DNA of 64,000 nucleotides from Myxococcus sp. RHSTA-1-4 (lineage in GTDB: Bacteria; Myxococcota; Myxococcia; Myxococcales; Myxococcaceae), in the NCBI RefSeq assembly GCF_020037125.1, contig NZ_JAIQDG010000038.1, forward strand, positions 1 through 64,000, written 5' to 3'. The notes below the pieces were generated by a model. The model had not been told where the DNA came from. It worked only from the letters and a program-made list of their open reading frames with translations, and searched no databases. Every line of letters starts with the position of its first letter. Positions within the stretch are counted from its first letter, which is position 1. A program made the translations under genes and the position numbers. Below, one piece after another: positions 1 to 9,451 of the stretch.

Positions 1-3000
1 GCGAAGGGCATGTTGTAGAGGCTGCCGCCGGGCTCCAACTGGTCGATGAACCACAGCCGCTGCTGCGCGAAGGACAGGGGGCGTGCGTCCGCGTGAAGCT
101 CGGGGAGTTGCTCCCTGGCGGTTCGAGTCTCCTGGGGGGCCTGGAGCGCCGCGTCCACCCGTGCGGCCAGCGCGGAGAGGATGGGCGACTTGAACAGCTC
201 GCGCAGGGGCAGCTCGACGCCGAAGGTGACGCGGATGCGGGAGACCACCTGCGTGGCCAGCAGGGAGTGGCCGCCCAGCTCGAAGAAGTTGTCCTCGGCG
301 CCCACGCGCGGCACGCCGAGCACCTCGGCCCAGAGGGAGGCGAGCGCCTCCTCGGTGGGTGTGCGTGGGGCGGCGTATCGGCTGGCGGCGGTGGCCAGGT
401 CCGGGGCGGGCAGGGCCCTGCGGTTCACCTTGCCGTTGGGCGTGAGGGGCAGCACGTCCATCGTGACGAAGGCGGACGGCACCATGTAGTCGGGCAGCCG
501 CTGCTGGAGCGTGGTCCGAAGCGCCGCCTCCTCCACCGTCACGCCGGGAGCGCCCACGACGTACGCCGTCAGCCGCTTGTCACCGGGCCGGTCCTCTCGC
601 ACCAGCACCAACGCCTGCCGCACGGCGGGGTGCTCGGTCAGCGCGGCCTCGATTTCACCCGGCTCGATGCGGAAGCCGCGCAGCTTCACCTGCGAGTCGG
701 CACGGCCGACGAAGTCCATCAGCCCGTCGGGGCGCCAGCGGACCCGGTCTCCCGTGCGATAGAGGCGCGCACCGGGGATGCCGGAGAAGGAGTCGGGGAC
801 GAAGCGCTCGGCGGTGAGGGCGGGCTGGCCGACATAGCCGCGCGCCAGGCCGTCGCCACCGATGAACAGCTCTCCCGGAACGCCTGGCGGGACGGGCTGG
901 CCGTGCTTGTCGAGCACGTACAGCCGGGTGCCGCCGATGGGCCGGCCGATGGGGACGGAGGCCTCCACCTGCGCCGGGTCCGTCATCCGGAAGCAGGTGG
1001 CGAAGACCGTGGTCTCCGTGGGGCCATAGGCGTTGGTGACGGGAATGCGCAGCTCTTCCAGCGCACGGCGCGCGTGTGCGGGGGGAACGACGTCGCCACC
1101 CGTGAGCACCTGCTTCACCGGGCGAAGGCTCTCCAGGTTGCCCTCCACCATCTGGGTGAAGAGGCCGGTGGTGAGCCAGAGGGTGGTGACGCGGGAGTCG
1201 CGGAGCACCTGTCCCAGCTCCTCCAGGGAAGGAGGCAGGGGCGGCATGACGACGAGCCGGGCGCCGTGCAGCAGCGCGCCCCAGATTTCGAACGTGGAAG
1301 CGTCGAAGGAGATGGGGGCCAGTTGCAGCAGCGTTTCGCCGGGGCCGAAGTGGGCGAAGTCGACGCCAATGAGGGTGCGCAGTACGCCCCGGTGAGTGGT
1401 GCCGACGCCCTTGGGCCTGCCGGTGGAGCCGGAGGTGAAGTCGACGTAGGCCAGCGAGTCGGGCAGGGCCAGCGGAGGTGGCGCGTGAGTGGGCTCGGAG
1501 GCGAGTGCGGCGTCCTCCAGCATCACGGTGGCGAGTCTGTCGGCGGGAAGACGGGGCAACAACGCTCGCGTGGTGACGAGCACTCGTGGAGAGGTGTCCT
1601 CCACCATGCCCGCGAGACGTTCGCGGGGATAGTTCGGGTCCAGGGGGACGTAGGCGCCGCCGGCCTTGAGGATGGCCACCAGCGAGACGATGAGCTCCAG
1701 CGAGCGCTCGACGGCCAGGGCCACACACGTATCCGCGCCCACGCCCAACCCGCGCAGGAGCCACGCGAGTTGATTGGAGCGCTCATCGAGCTGGCGGTAG
1801 GAGAGCTTGGAGCCTTCGAACTCGACGGCGGTGTTGTCGGGGAAGCGTGCCGCCACCTGGGAGAAGACGCCGGGCAGCGTGGCCTCGCGCGGGTAGTCGG
1901 AGCCGGTGGTGCTCCACTCACGCAGCACCCGGCGCTGCTCGGCCTCGTCCATCAGCGGCAGCGCGGACAGGCGCCGCTCCGGGTGCGCGACGATGCCCTC
2001 CAGCAGCGTCTGGAAGTGCGCCACCAACCGCGCCACCGTCGCCTCGTCGAACAGGTCCGTGCGATAGACGACGGCGGTTCGCAGGCCCTGGGGCAGCTCG
2101 GTGGCGAGCAGGGTCAGGTCCACCTGGGCGGCCCCGCTGTCCACGGGCTGCGCCTCCATCACCAGCCCGGGCGCGCGCAGTGGAGGCATCGGCGCGTTCT
2201 GAAGCGCGAACAGCACCTGGAACAGCGGAGTGCTGCCGAGCCGCCGCTCCGGCCGCAGGGCCTCCACCAGCTTCTCGAAGGGCATGTCCTGGTGGGCGAA
2301 GGCCCCCATCACCTTCTCGTGGACACGGCCCAGCAGCTCGAGGAAGGACGGGTCTCCGGACAGGTCCGTGCGCAGGGCCACCGTGTTGACGAAGAGGCCG
2401 ACGAGCCCCTCCAGCTCGGCGCGATTGCGGCCGGCGACCGGCGAGCCCACCACCACGTCGTCCTGTCCGCTGTAGCGGGACAGCAGCACCTGCCAGGCGG
2501 AGAGCAGCAGGGTGAAGAGGGTGCGGCCCTCGCGCCGGGCCAGGTCCTTCAACGACTGGAGCAGCGCGGGCGGCAGCATCGCCGTGTGGCGGGCGCCCCG
2601 CGTGCTGGTACTGGCGGTGCGCGGCCTGTCGGTGGGCAGCTCCAGCACGGCGTCGGCATCCAGCTGCTGGCGCCAGTAGCCGAGCTGCGAGTCCAGCGTC
2701 TCACCCCTCAGCCAGTCGCGCTGCCATGCGGCGAAGTCCGCGTACTGGAGGGGCAGCGGCGGCAGGGACACGGGCTGGCCGGACGCGAGCGCGGGGTAGA
2801 GCACGCCCAGCTCCCGCACGAGCACGCCCATCGTCCACCCGTCGGAGACGATGTGGTGCATGTTGAGCAGCAGCAGGTGCTCTTGCTCACCCCAGCGGTA
2901 CAGCACGGCGCGCAGCAGCGGCCCCTTCTCCAGGTCGAAGGGCTGCCTCGCGTCCGCGTGCAGCCGCTTCCAGGCCTCGGCCTCGGAGCCCTGGACGTCC

Positions 3001-3314
3001 ACCACGGGCAGCTCGACGTTCATCGAGGGCGCGATGTGCTGGAGCAGCCGGCCATCCTGCTCGACGAAGGTGGTGCGCAGGGCCTCGTGCCGGTCCACCA
3101 GGGCCTGGAGGGCGCGGCGCAGGGCCGCGGTGTTCAGCTCGCCGGACAGCCGCACGGCGCTGGGGACGCTGAGGGCGGCGCTCCCGGGCTCCATCCGCTC
3201 CTGGAGCCACATGCGCTCCTGGGAGAAGGAGACCGGGGCACGACGGGATGCGCGGGCTTTGTCACGCAGCAGCTCCGCGAGCCGCGCGCGTTTCTGCTCT
3301 GGGGTGAGCGCCAT
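1..3314 (-). CDS. Nonribosomal peptide synthetase, C-A-PCP-C..., truncated by the window edge
   Basis: Elongation NRPS that should extend the chain delivered by the sulfotransferase-bearing PKS encoded just upstream. From the ATG at 3314 the order is a short charged N-terminal helix (probable docking element, LTPEQKRARLAELL), a condensation domain with intact HHIVSDG near residue 150, an adenylation domain with TSGSTGRPKG near residue 625 and an SFDAS segment that keeps the Asp binding the alpha-amino group, a PCP with GGHSL (phosphopantetheine Ser1017), and the start of a second condensation domain (SFAQQRLWFIDQL) running off the left edge. It therefore activates at least one ordinary alpha-amino acid; I do not assign which. 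The 149-bp gap to the upstream PKS gene contains a 6-bp stem with a 5-nt loop at 3361-3377 and no sign of a new operon. The second module and any thioesterase or reductase lie outside the window. Confidence 0.95.
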   Translation of the reverse strand, partial: MALTPEQKRARLAELLRDKARASRRAPVSFSQERMWLQERMEPGSAALSVPSAVRLSGELNTAALRRALQALVDRHEALRTTFVEQDGRLLQHIAPSMNVELPVVDVQGSEAEAWKRLHADARQPFDLEKGPLLRAVLYRWGEQEHLLLLNMHHIVSDGWTMGVLVRELGVLYPALASGQPVSLPPLPLQYADFAAWQRDWLRGETLDSQLGYWRQQLDADAVLELPTDRPRTASTSTRGARHTAMLPPALLQSLKDLARREGRTLFTLLLSAWQVLLSRYSGQDDVVVGSPVAGRNRAELEGLVGLFVNTVALRTDLSGDPSFLELLGRVHEKVMGAFAHQDMPFEKLVEALRPERRLGSTPLFQVLFALQNAPMPPLRAPGLVMEAQPVDSGAAQVDLTLLATELPQGLRTAVVYRTDLFDEATVARLVAHFQTLLEGIVAHPERRLSALPLMDEAEQRRVLREWSTTGSDYPREATLPGVFSQVAARFPDNTAVEFEGSKLSYRQLDERSNQLAWLLRGLGVGADTCVALAVERSLELIVSLVAILKAGGAYVPLDPNYPRERLAGMVEDTSPRVLVTTRALLPRLPADRLATVMLEDAALASEPTHAPPPLALPDSLAYVDFTSGSTGRPKGVGTTHRGVLRTLIGVDFAHFGPGETLLQLAPISFDASTFEIWGALLHGARLVVMPPLPPSLEELGQVLRDSRVTTLWLTTGLFTQMVEGNLESLRPVKQVLTGGDVVPPAHARRALEELRIPVTNAYGPTETTVFATCFRMTDPAQVEASVPIGRPIGGTRLYVLDKHGQPVPPGVPGELFIGGDGLARGYVGQPALTAERFVPDSFSGIPGARLYRTGDRVRWRPDGLMDFVGRADSQVKLRGFRIEPGEIEAALTEHPAVRQALVLVREDRPGDKRLTAYVVGAPGVTVEEAALRTTLQQRLPDYMVPSAFVTMDVLPLTPNGKVNRRALPAPDLATAASRYAAPRTPTEEALASLWAEVLGVPRVGAEDNFFELGGHSLLATQVVSRIRVTFGVELPLRELFKSPILSALAARVDAALQAPQETRTAREQLPELHADARPLSFAQQRLWFIDQLEPGGSLYNMPF

Positions 3315-3463
3315 GGGAACTCCAAAACCAGGTGTCGGACGGGTGCGCGGTACATCCAGCGGCATCCAGCAGATGCCTTGGTTGTATCAGTATCCGCGAC
3401 ACCCCCCACATCAGGAATGCCCATGACGTCAGCCGCGGAGCGAGGCCGGCCCCTCGCCCTGGG

Positions 3464-6400
3464 TCAGGCAACCTTGTCCGGGTTGCCCTCCATTTCCGCC
3501 AGCAGTGCGGCGACCTGCTCGTCGGACAGGTTGTCCAGGTTCTCCAGCAGCTTCTCGGCCCGGTTCTCCTCGGCGGCGCCGGACTTCTTCGGGGCCACCG
3601 GAGCGGCCTCGGGCAGCTCATACCCGAGCCGCGTGGCCAGCGCGCGCGTGGACGCGTCGAGCGCGCGCGGCCACTGGATGCGCTTCCACGAGTCGCTCCG
3701 CTCGCCCTCGATGCGGGTGTGCTGGAGGATGTTCGGGTCACCCAGGCCGCCGAGCATGCGCTCCCGCTTCCCGTCGTAGGGCTGCACCATGCCCTCGTCG
3801 TAGGGCAGGCCCAGGAAGTCGCTGACGCCCTTCATCACCCGCGCCGGCTCGCTCACCAGCTCCTCGTAGCGGACCCAATGGACGCGCTCGGAGCCGATGC
3901 GCTCGTAGAAGTCGAGCAGGTTCTGGTTGGGCATGGCCCACACCGTCTCCGCCACCGCGTACGGGTCCACGTCGGCGGAGCCGAAGAGGCTGGGGCCGAA
4001 GAGGCGGTCGAAGCGCATACGCACCAGCGACTCCATCACCGGCAGCGGGTGCCGGATGAGGAAGAGGTACTTCGGTTGCTCGAACATCTCCTCGCCCCGC
4101 CACAGCGTCTCCGGGTCCATGGCGTACGGCGGCGTCTTGTCCACCAGCAGGCGGCCACCGGACAGCTCCTGCAGGCGCCCGTAGACGGCCTGCGCGGAGA
4201 CGTTGTCCGCCACCAGCTTGTCGACGAACGCCTGGCCCGCCGTGGAGTCCAGCTTCAGCACCTCCATGAAGGCCCACAAGAGGCCGCGCTCGGTCCACTC
4301 CATCTCGTGGCCGAAGCCCACGTTCTGCTTCCACTCCCGCATCGTCTCGAAGAAGAGGAGGTTCAGCTCCGGCGGGCAGAACAGGCGCGGGTGGCCGGCC
4401 AGCATGACGCGGAAGAGGGTGGAGCCCGCGCGCGGCGTGGAGTGCACGAACACCATGCTCGGGTTCTTCTTCGCCGCCCGCACCTTGGGGCCGGACGCCT
4501 GCCGGCGGTAGGGCCGCAGGGAGAAGGCCGACAGCGGCATGTCGGTGGCGAAGCGCGCCGGGTCCGTCTGCCGCTCCATCTCCGCCAGCAGGTAGCGCGA
4601 CAGCTCGGGCAGCGAGGCGTGCTCGCGCAGCTCATGCGGGTAGAGCTGGAACTTGAGCTGCTTCTTCAGGTCGAACTCCAGCTCCGCGCCGATGGCGTCC
4701 AGGTCCAGGCCCTTGAGGCTGCCATCCGCGGGCAGGTCCTTCACGGCCCGGTTCGTCACCTTGGCCACCTTGCGGCGCAGCCAGTCCTCCAGGAGCGACG
4801 GGCGCTCGGTGGGGAAGGCCGTGCGCAGGGCCTCGGCCAGGGGCTTCGTCGGCACCGCCTCGCGCGCCGCCAGCTCCTTCGCGATGAGGCCGGAGAGGCC
4901 CGCCACGGTGGGGTTCTCGAAGAGGCTGCGCAGCGGCGGCTCCACCTTGAAGGTGGCCTGGAGCTGGTTGCGGAGCTGCGTGGCCAGCAGCGAGTGGCCG
5001 CCCAGGTCGAAGAAGTCGTCGTGCAGGCCGACCTCGGCCACGCCCAGCAGCTCGCTCCACAGCGCGGCCACCGCCTTCTCCAGGTCCGTGGAGGGGGCCA
5101 CGTACGCCGTCTTGCCCCGGCGCGTCCGGTTCGCGGCCTTCTTCGGCTGCGCGCCCGCCGCCTTCGGCTCGCGGTTGACCCATGTGCGAAGACGCGGCTC
5201 CAGGTCGCCGGTGATGACCACCACCTGTCCGTCCAGCCCGGCCTGCACCACCCGGCGCAGCGCCTGGGTGCCCTCGGGCACCGTCATCGTGTACTGGTCC
5301 ATCGCCGTGCGCAGCGAGGTGTGCTTCGTCTCCTCGGGCCACGGGTCCCACGACGCGCTCACCCAGCGCGGGGACTCCAGCCCGCGGCGGCTCTCCGCGA
5401 AGGCGTCCAGGAACTGGTTGCCCGCCGCGTAGGTGAAGTGCGCCAGGCCGCCCAGCACCGACGAGCTGGACGAGAACAGCAGCACGAAGTCCACCGCGCG
5501 CCCGCGCAGCGCCTCCTCCAGCGCATAGGTGCCGTACACCTTGGGGCCGAACTGCGTCTCGGCCGCGTCGCGGCGCACGTCCGTCAGCGCCAGGTAGGGC
5601 GAGTCACCCCGGGTGACGCCCGCCGTGTGCAGCACGCCGTGCAGCGCCCCGAAGTGGGCCTCCACCTTCGCCACCGCGGCCTTGAGCTGGGCGGCGTCCG
5701 CCACGTCCGCGGCGAGCACCAGCACCTCGGCGCCCTTCGCCTCCAGCTCCTTCACGCGGCGGATGCGGCGGCTGACCGTGTCGTCCTCGGGATGGCCCGC
5801 GAGCCACGCGTCCCACGCGCTCCGCTCCGGGAGCGCCGTGCGGCCCAGCAGCGCCACCTTCGCCTTCAGCGTCTCCGCCAGGTGGTCCGCCAGCATCAGG
5901 CCCACCGCGCCCATGCCGCCGGTGATGAGGTACACGCCCCCCTCGCGCAGCGGGGTGAGCGGCGTGCCCTTCGCCTCCAGCCGGACCGGGGTGTAGGCCT
6001 GGACGTAGCGGCGGGTGCCTCGCAGCACCACGAGCATTTCAGAGCCACGGGCGCTGAGCTCCGCCACCAGCATTCCCGCCAGCCGCTCCGCGCGGGGGCT
6101 GGACGGCACCGCTACCTCCACCTCCACGCAGCGGGCGGTGACGTGCGGCAGCTCCTGCGGAATCACCTTGCAGGCCGTGAGCAGCGGGGACTTCTCCGCC
6201 AGGGACTGGTGCTCGCCGTCCAGGTCGTGCAGCCGGTTGGAGACGACCTCCAGGCGCACCGCCCGGGTGCCCGTGGCCAGCGCCTGTCCCAGTGCGAGGA
6301 GGCTGTAGTAGCCGCCCGGCTGCAGCTTCCGGAACAGCTCCGCGCCCGTGCTCGTCACGTCCGGCGCGGTGAGGCTCCACAGGTGCACGATGACGTCCGC

Positions 6401-9400
6401 GGGCAGGCCCTGCTTCTCCAGGTCCGCCAGCACCGCTTGCAGGTCCGCCTTGCTGTCCGGGGCGGCCACGAAGCGGCGGGCATCCTCGCGCGCGAAGGCG
6501 GTGCCCGCCCTCACGCGAACCACCTCACGGCCCTCCGCCGCCAGCCGGCGCGCCAGCGCCTCGCCGACGCCGAGCCCGTCCTCCAGCAGCACCCAGCAGC
6601 GCGACTTCGCCAGCGCCTCGCGGTCGAGCTCGGGCGGGGCCGCGGGCTTCCAGGCGGGTACGTGGAACCAGTCCGCCACGTCCGCGTTCTTGCCCGCCGG
6701 GGCCCGCTGCTGCGTCTGCGCGGCCGCGCCTTCTACCGGGTCCACCCAGTAGCGCTCGCGCTCGAAGGGGTAGCCCGGCAGCGGCACGCGGCGGCGGCGC
6801 TGTCCGGAGTGGAAGCCCTTCCAGTCCACCGGCACGCCCGCGAGCCACAGCTTGCCCAGCGTGCCCATCAGCTTCGCGGCATCCGACTCCGGCTTCTGCG
6901 GGTGGCGCGCGGAGGACAGCACGGTGCGCCCGGCCGTCTCCGGCTGTGCCTTCGCGAGGCTGCCCAGCGTCTGCCCGGGGCCCACCTCCAGCAGCACGTC
7001 CGAGGAGTCCTTCAGCAGCTCGCGCAGCCCCTGGGCGAAGCGCACCGGCTGGCGCAGGTGCCGCGCCCAGTAGGCCGGGTCGGTGGCCTGGGCCGCGTCA
7101 ATCCACGTGCCCGTCACGTTGGACACGTACGGCAGCTTCGGCGCCTGGAGGCGCACGCGGCGCACGGCCTCGGTGAAGGGCGCGAGGATGGGGTCCATCA
7201 TCGCCGAGTGGAAGGCATGGGACGTATGCAGCCGCCGCGCCTGCACGCCGCGCGCGGACAGCTTCGCCTCCATCGCGTCCACCGCCTCCGACGGGCCCGC
7301 CACCACGCACATCGCCGGGCCATTCACCGCCGCGAGGTCCAGCTTCCCCTCCAGCAGCGGCGCCACCTCCGCCTCCGGCAGCGGCACCGCGAGCATGGAG
7401 CCCGCGGGCAGCGACTGCATGAGCGCCCCGCGCTTCGCCACCAGCGCCAGCGCGTCGTCCAGCGAGAAGACGCCCGCGAGGCATGCGGCCACGTACTCGC
7501 CGATGCTGTGGCCCACCATGGCGCGCGGCTTCACGCCCCAGGCCATCCACAGCTTCGCCATCGCGTACTCGAGGACGAACAGCGCGGGCTGGGTGAGCGC
7601 GGTGCCCTCCAGCTTCTTCGTGGCCTCGGCCTCGCCGCCGGCGGTGGGGTAGAGCACCGTGCGCAGGTCCAGGCCCAGGTGCGGCTTCAGCTTCTCCGCG
7701 CAGGTGTCCACCTCGGCGCGGAACGCGGGCTCGGAGTCGTACAGCTCGCGCGCCATGTTGACGTGCTGCGCGCCCTGGCCGGGGAACATGAAGACCACCG
7801 GCCGGTCGCCCACCTCGCGCACGCCCGTGAGGACGCTCGGAGCCCGGGAGGCCAGCGCCTCCGCGGCCTCGCCCGTGGCGCGCGCCACGAGCACGCGGCG
7901 GTGGTCGAAGTCCTTGCGGCCCATCTGGAGCGTGAAGGCCACGTCCGCCAGCGACGCGCCCGGGTGCTCGCGCAGCCACGCCGCCAGGTTGCCGGTGGCG
8001 GTGTCCAGCGCGGCCTCGCTCCGGGCCGACAGCACCACGAGCTGCTGGGGACGCGACGGGCCCGACGCCGCCGCCTTCGGCGCCTCCTCCAGGATGATGT
8101 GCGCGTTGGTGCCGCCGAAGCCGAACGAGCTGACGCCCGCGCGCAGCGGGCCGGTGCCCGTCCAGTCCGTCAGCTTCGTGTTGACGGTGAAGGGGCTGCT
8201 GGCGAAGTCGATTTGCGGGTTGGGCTGCGTGAAGTTCAGCATCGGCGGCAGCTTCCGGTGCTGGAGCGACATCACCGTCTTGATGAAGCCCGCCATGCCC
8301 GCGGCCACGTCCAGGTGGCCCACGTTGCCCTTCGCCGTGCCCAGCTTGCAGAAGCCCTTTTTGTCCGTGCTGGCGCGCCACGCGTTGTTCAGCGCGAGGA
8401 TTTCAATCGGGTCTCCCAGCGACGTGCCCGTGCCGTGGGCTTCCAGGTAGCTGATGGCGTCCGCGTCCAGTCCGGCGCACGCCAGCGACTCCAGCAGCAC
8501 CTCCGTCTGGCCCTCCACGCTGGGCGCGGTGAAGGACGCCTTGTGCGAGCCGTCGTTGTTCACCGCCGAGCCGCGCACCACGGCCAGCACGTTGTCGCCG
8601 TCCGCCAGCGCGTCCTGGAGGCGCTTGAGCACCACCACGCCCGCGCCGCTGCCGAAGACGGTGCCCTCCGCCTTCGCGTCGAAGGGGCGCACGTGCCCGT
8701 CCGGGGACAGCATGCTGCCCGGCTCGTAGGTGTAGCCCGCGCGGTGCGGCACGTTGACGGCCGTGGCGGCGGCCAGGGCCATGCGGCACTCGCCCATCAG
8801 CAGGCTCTGGCAGGCCAGGTGGATGGCCACCAGCGACGTGGAGCACGCCGTCTGCACCATGGTGCTGGGGCCGGTGAGGTTGAGCTTGTAGGAGAGGCGC
8901 GTGGCCAGCGAGGACACGTCGTTGCCCAGCTCCACCAGCAGCCTGTCTTGAGGCTGGAGCGCGGCGCGGTTGGCCAGCACGTGGAAGAGGTACGTGCTGG
9001 TGCGGGTGCCGGCGAAGACGGAGATGCGCTCGCCCGGGTGTTTGTCCGGGTCATAACCCGCGTGCTCCAGCGCCTCCCACGCGCACTCCAGCAGCAGGCG
9101 CTGCTGCGGGTCCATCACCCGCGCCTCCAGCGGCGTGTAACCGAAGAGGCCCGCGTCGAAGAGCTCCACGCCGTCCAGCACCGGCGCCGCCTTCACGTAG
9201 CGGCCGGAGCCCAGCTCCTCGGCGGAGACACCCGCGGCGCGCAGCTCGGCGTCGGTGAGCGGGACGATGGACTCCACTCCCGCGCAGAGGTTCTTCCAGA
9301 ACTGCTCCACGTCCTTCGCGCCGGGAAAGCGCCCGGACATGCCGATGACGGCGATGGCCAATCCTTCGAAGCTGCCGTCGGTGTCGTTGATGTCAGCCAT
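3464..9400 (-). CDS. PKS module KS-AT-KR-carrier with Ser-less ACP-like domain and C-terminal sulfotransferase
   Basis: Type I polyketide synthase of 1978 aa. The KS (about 13-440) has Cys186, His322 and His362. The AT (about 535-850) has GHSIG and HAFHS, the malonyl type. The KR has GGMGAVG at 1161 with Lys1287, Tyr1324 and Asn1328, so it should be active. The carrier near 1440-1510 is PCP-like (DLGGHSL, Ser1470). A second carrier-like fold follows at about 1533-1612, but its GLDSL site reads GLDLD, so it cannot be phosphopantetheinylated. Residues 1645-1925 are a PAPS-dependent sulfotransferase: the 5'-phosphosulfate loop STPRAGSTLF, DKTPPY, and the IRHP...S segment of the 3'-phosphate site. 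The C-terminus has an acidic LSDEQVAALLAEME docking-type helix instead of a thioesterase. CurM and cyanobacterial olefin synthases use such sulfotransferases on a beta-hydroxyl made by the same module. No DH or ER is present. Confidence 0.95.
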   Translation of the reverse strand: MADINDTDGSFEGLAIAVIGMSGRFPGAKDVEQFWKNLCAGVESIVPLTDAELRAAGVSAEELGSGRYVKAAPVLDGVELFDAGLFGYTPLEARVMDPQQRLLLECAWEALEHAGYDPDKHPGERISVFAGTRTSTYLFHVLANRAALQPQDRLLVELGNDVSSLATRLSYKLNLTGPSTMVQTACSTSLVAIHLACQSLLMGECRMALAAATAVNVPHRAGYTYEPGSMLSPDGHVRPFDAKAEGTVFGSGAGVVVLKRLQDALADGDNVLAVVRGSAVNNDGSHKASFTAPSVEGQTEVLLESLACAGLDADAISYLEAHGTGTSLGDPIEILALNNAWRASTDKKGFCKLGTAKGNVGHLDVAAGMAGFIKTVMSLQHRKLPPMLNFTQPNPQIDFASSPFTVNTKLTDWTGTGPLRAGVSSFGFGGTNAHIILEEAPKAAASGPSRPQQLVVLSARSEAALDTATGNLAAWLREHPGASLADVAFTLQMGRKDFDHRRVLVARATGEAAEALASRAPSVLTGVREVGDRPVVFMFPGQGAQHVNMARELYDSEPAFRAEVDTCAEKLKPHLGLDLRTVLYPTAGGEAEATKKLEGTALTQPALFVLEYAMAKLWMAWGVKPRAMVGHSIGEYVAACLAGVFSLDDALALVAKRGALMQSLPAGSMLAVPLPEAEVAPLLEGKLDLAAVNGPAMCVVAGPSEAVDAMEAKLSARGVQARRLHTSHAFHSAMMDPILAPFTEAVRRVRLQAPKLPYVSNVTGTWIDAAQATDPAYWARHLRQPVRFAQGLRELLKDSSDVLLEVGPGQTLGSLAKAQPETAGRTVLSSARHPQKPESDAAKLMGTLGKLWLAGVPVDWKGFHSGQRRRRVPLPGYPFERERYWVDPVEGAAAQTQQRAPAGKNADVADWFHVPAWKPAAPPELDREALAKSRCWVLLEDGLGVGEALARRLAAEGREVVRVRAGTAFAREDARRFVAAPDSKADLQAVLADLEKQGLPADVIVHLWSLTAPDVTSTGAELFRKLQPGGYYSLLALGQALATGTRAVRLEVVSNRLHDLDGEHQSLAEKSPLLTACKVIPQELPHVTARCVEVEVAVPSSPRAERLAGMLVAELSARGSEMLVVLRGTRRYVQAYTPVRLEAKGTPLTPLREGGVYLITGGMGAVGLMLADHLAETLKAKVALLGRTALPERSAWDAWLAGHPEDDTVSRRIRRVKELEAKGAEVLVLAADVADAAQLKAAVAKVEAHFGALHGVLHTAGVTRGDSPYLALTDVRRDAAETQFGPKVYGTYALEEALRGRAVDFVLLFSSSSSVLGGLAHFTYAAGNQFLDAFAESRRGLESPRWVSASWDPWPEETKHTSLRTAMDQYTMTVPEGTQALRRVVQAGLDGQVVVITGDLEPRLRTWVNREPKAAGAQPKKAANRTRRGKTAYVAPSTDLEKAVAALWSELLGVAEVGLHDDFFDLGGHSLLATQLRNQLQATFKVEPPLRSLFENPTVAGLSGLIAKELAAREAVPTKPLAEALRTAFPTERPSLLEDWLRRKVAKVTNRAVKDLPADGSLKGLDLDAIGAELEFDLKKQLKFQLYPHELREHASLPELSRYLLAEMERQTDPARFATDMPLSAFSLRPYRRQASGPKVRAAKKNPSMVFVHSTPRAGSTLFRVMLAGHPRLFCPPELNLLFFETMREWKQNVGFGHEMEWTERGLLWAFMEVLKLDSTAGQAFVDKLVADNVSAQAVYGRLQELSGGRLLVDKTPPYAMDPETLWRGEEMFEQPKYLFLIRHPLPVMESLVRMRFDRLFGPSLFGSADVDPYAVAETVWAMPNQNLLDFYERIGSERVHWVRYEELVSEPARVMKGVSDFLGLPYDEGMVQPYDGKRERMLGGLGDPNILQHTRIEGERSDSWKRIQWPRALDASTRALATRLGYELPEAAPVAPKKSGAAEENRAEKLLENLDNLSDEQVAALLAEMEGNPDKVA

Positions 9401-9451
9401 GGTGTCTTCTCGTAAGGGGTGTAGGGCCGGAGGGTGCGTGCCGTGACGCGC

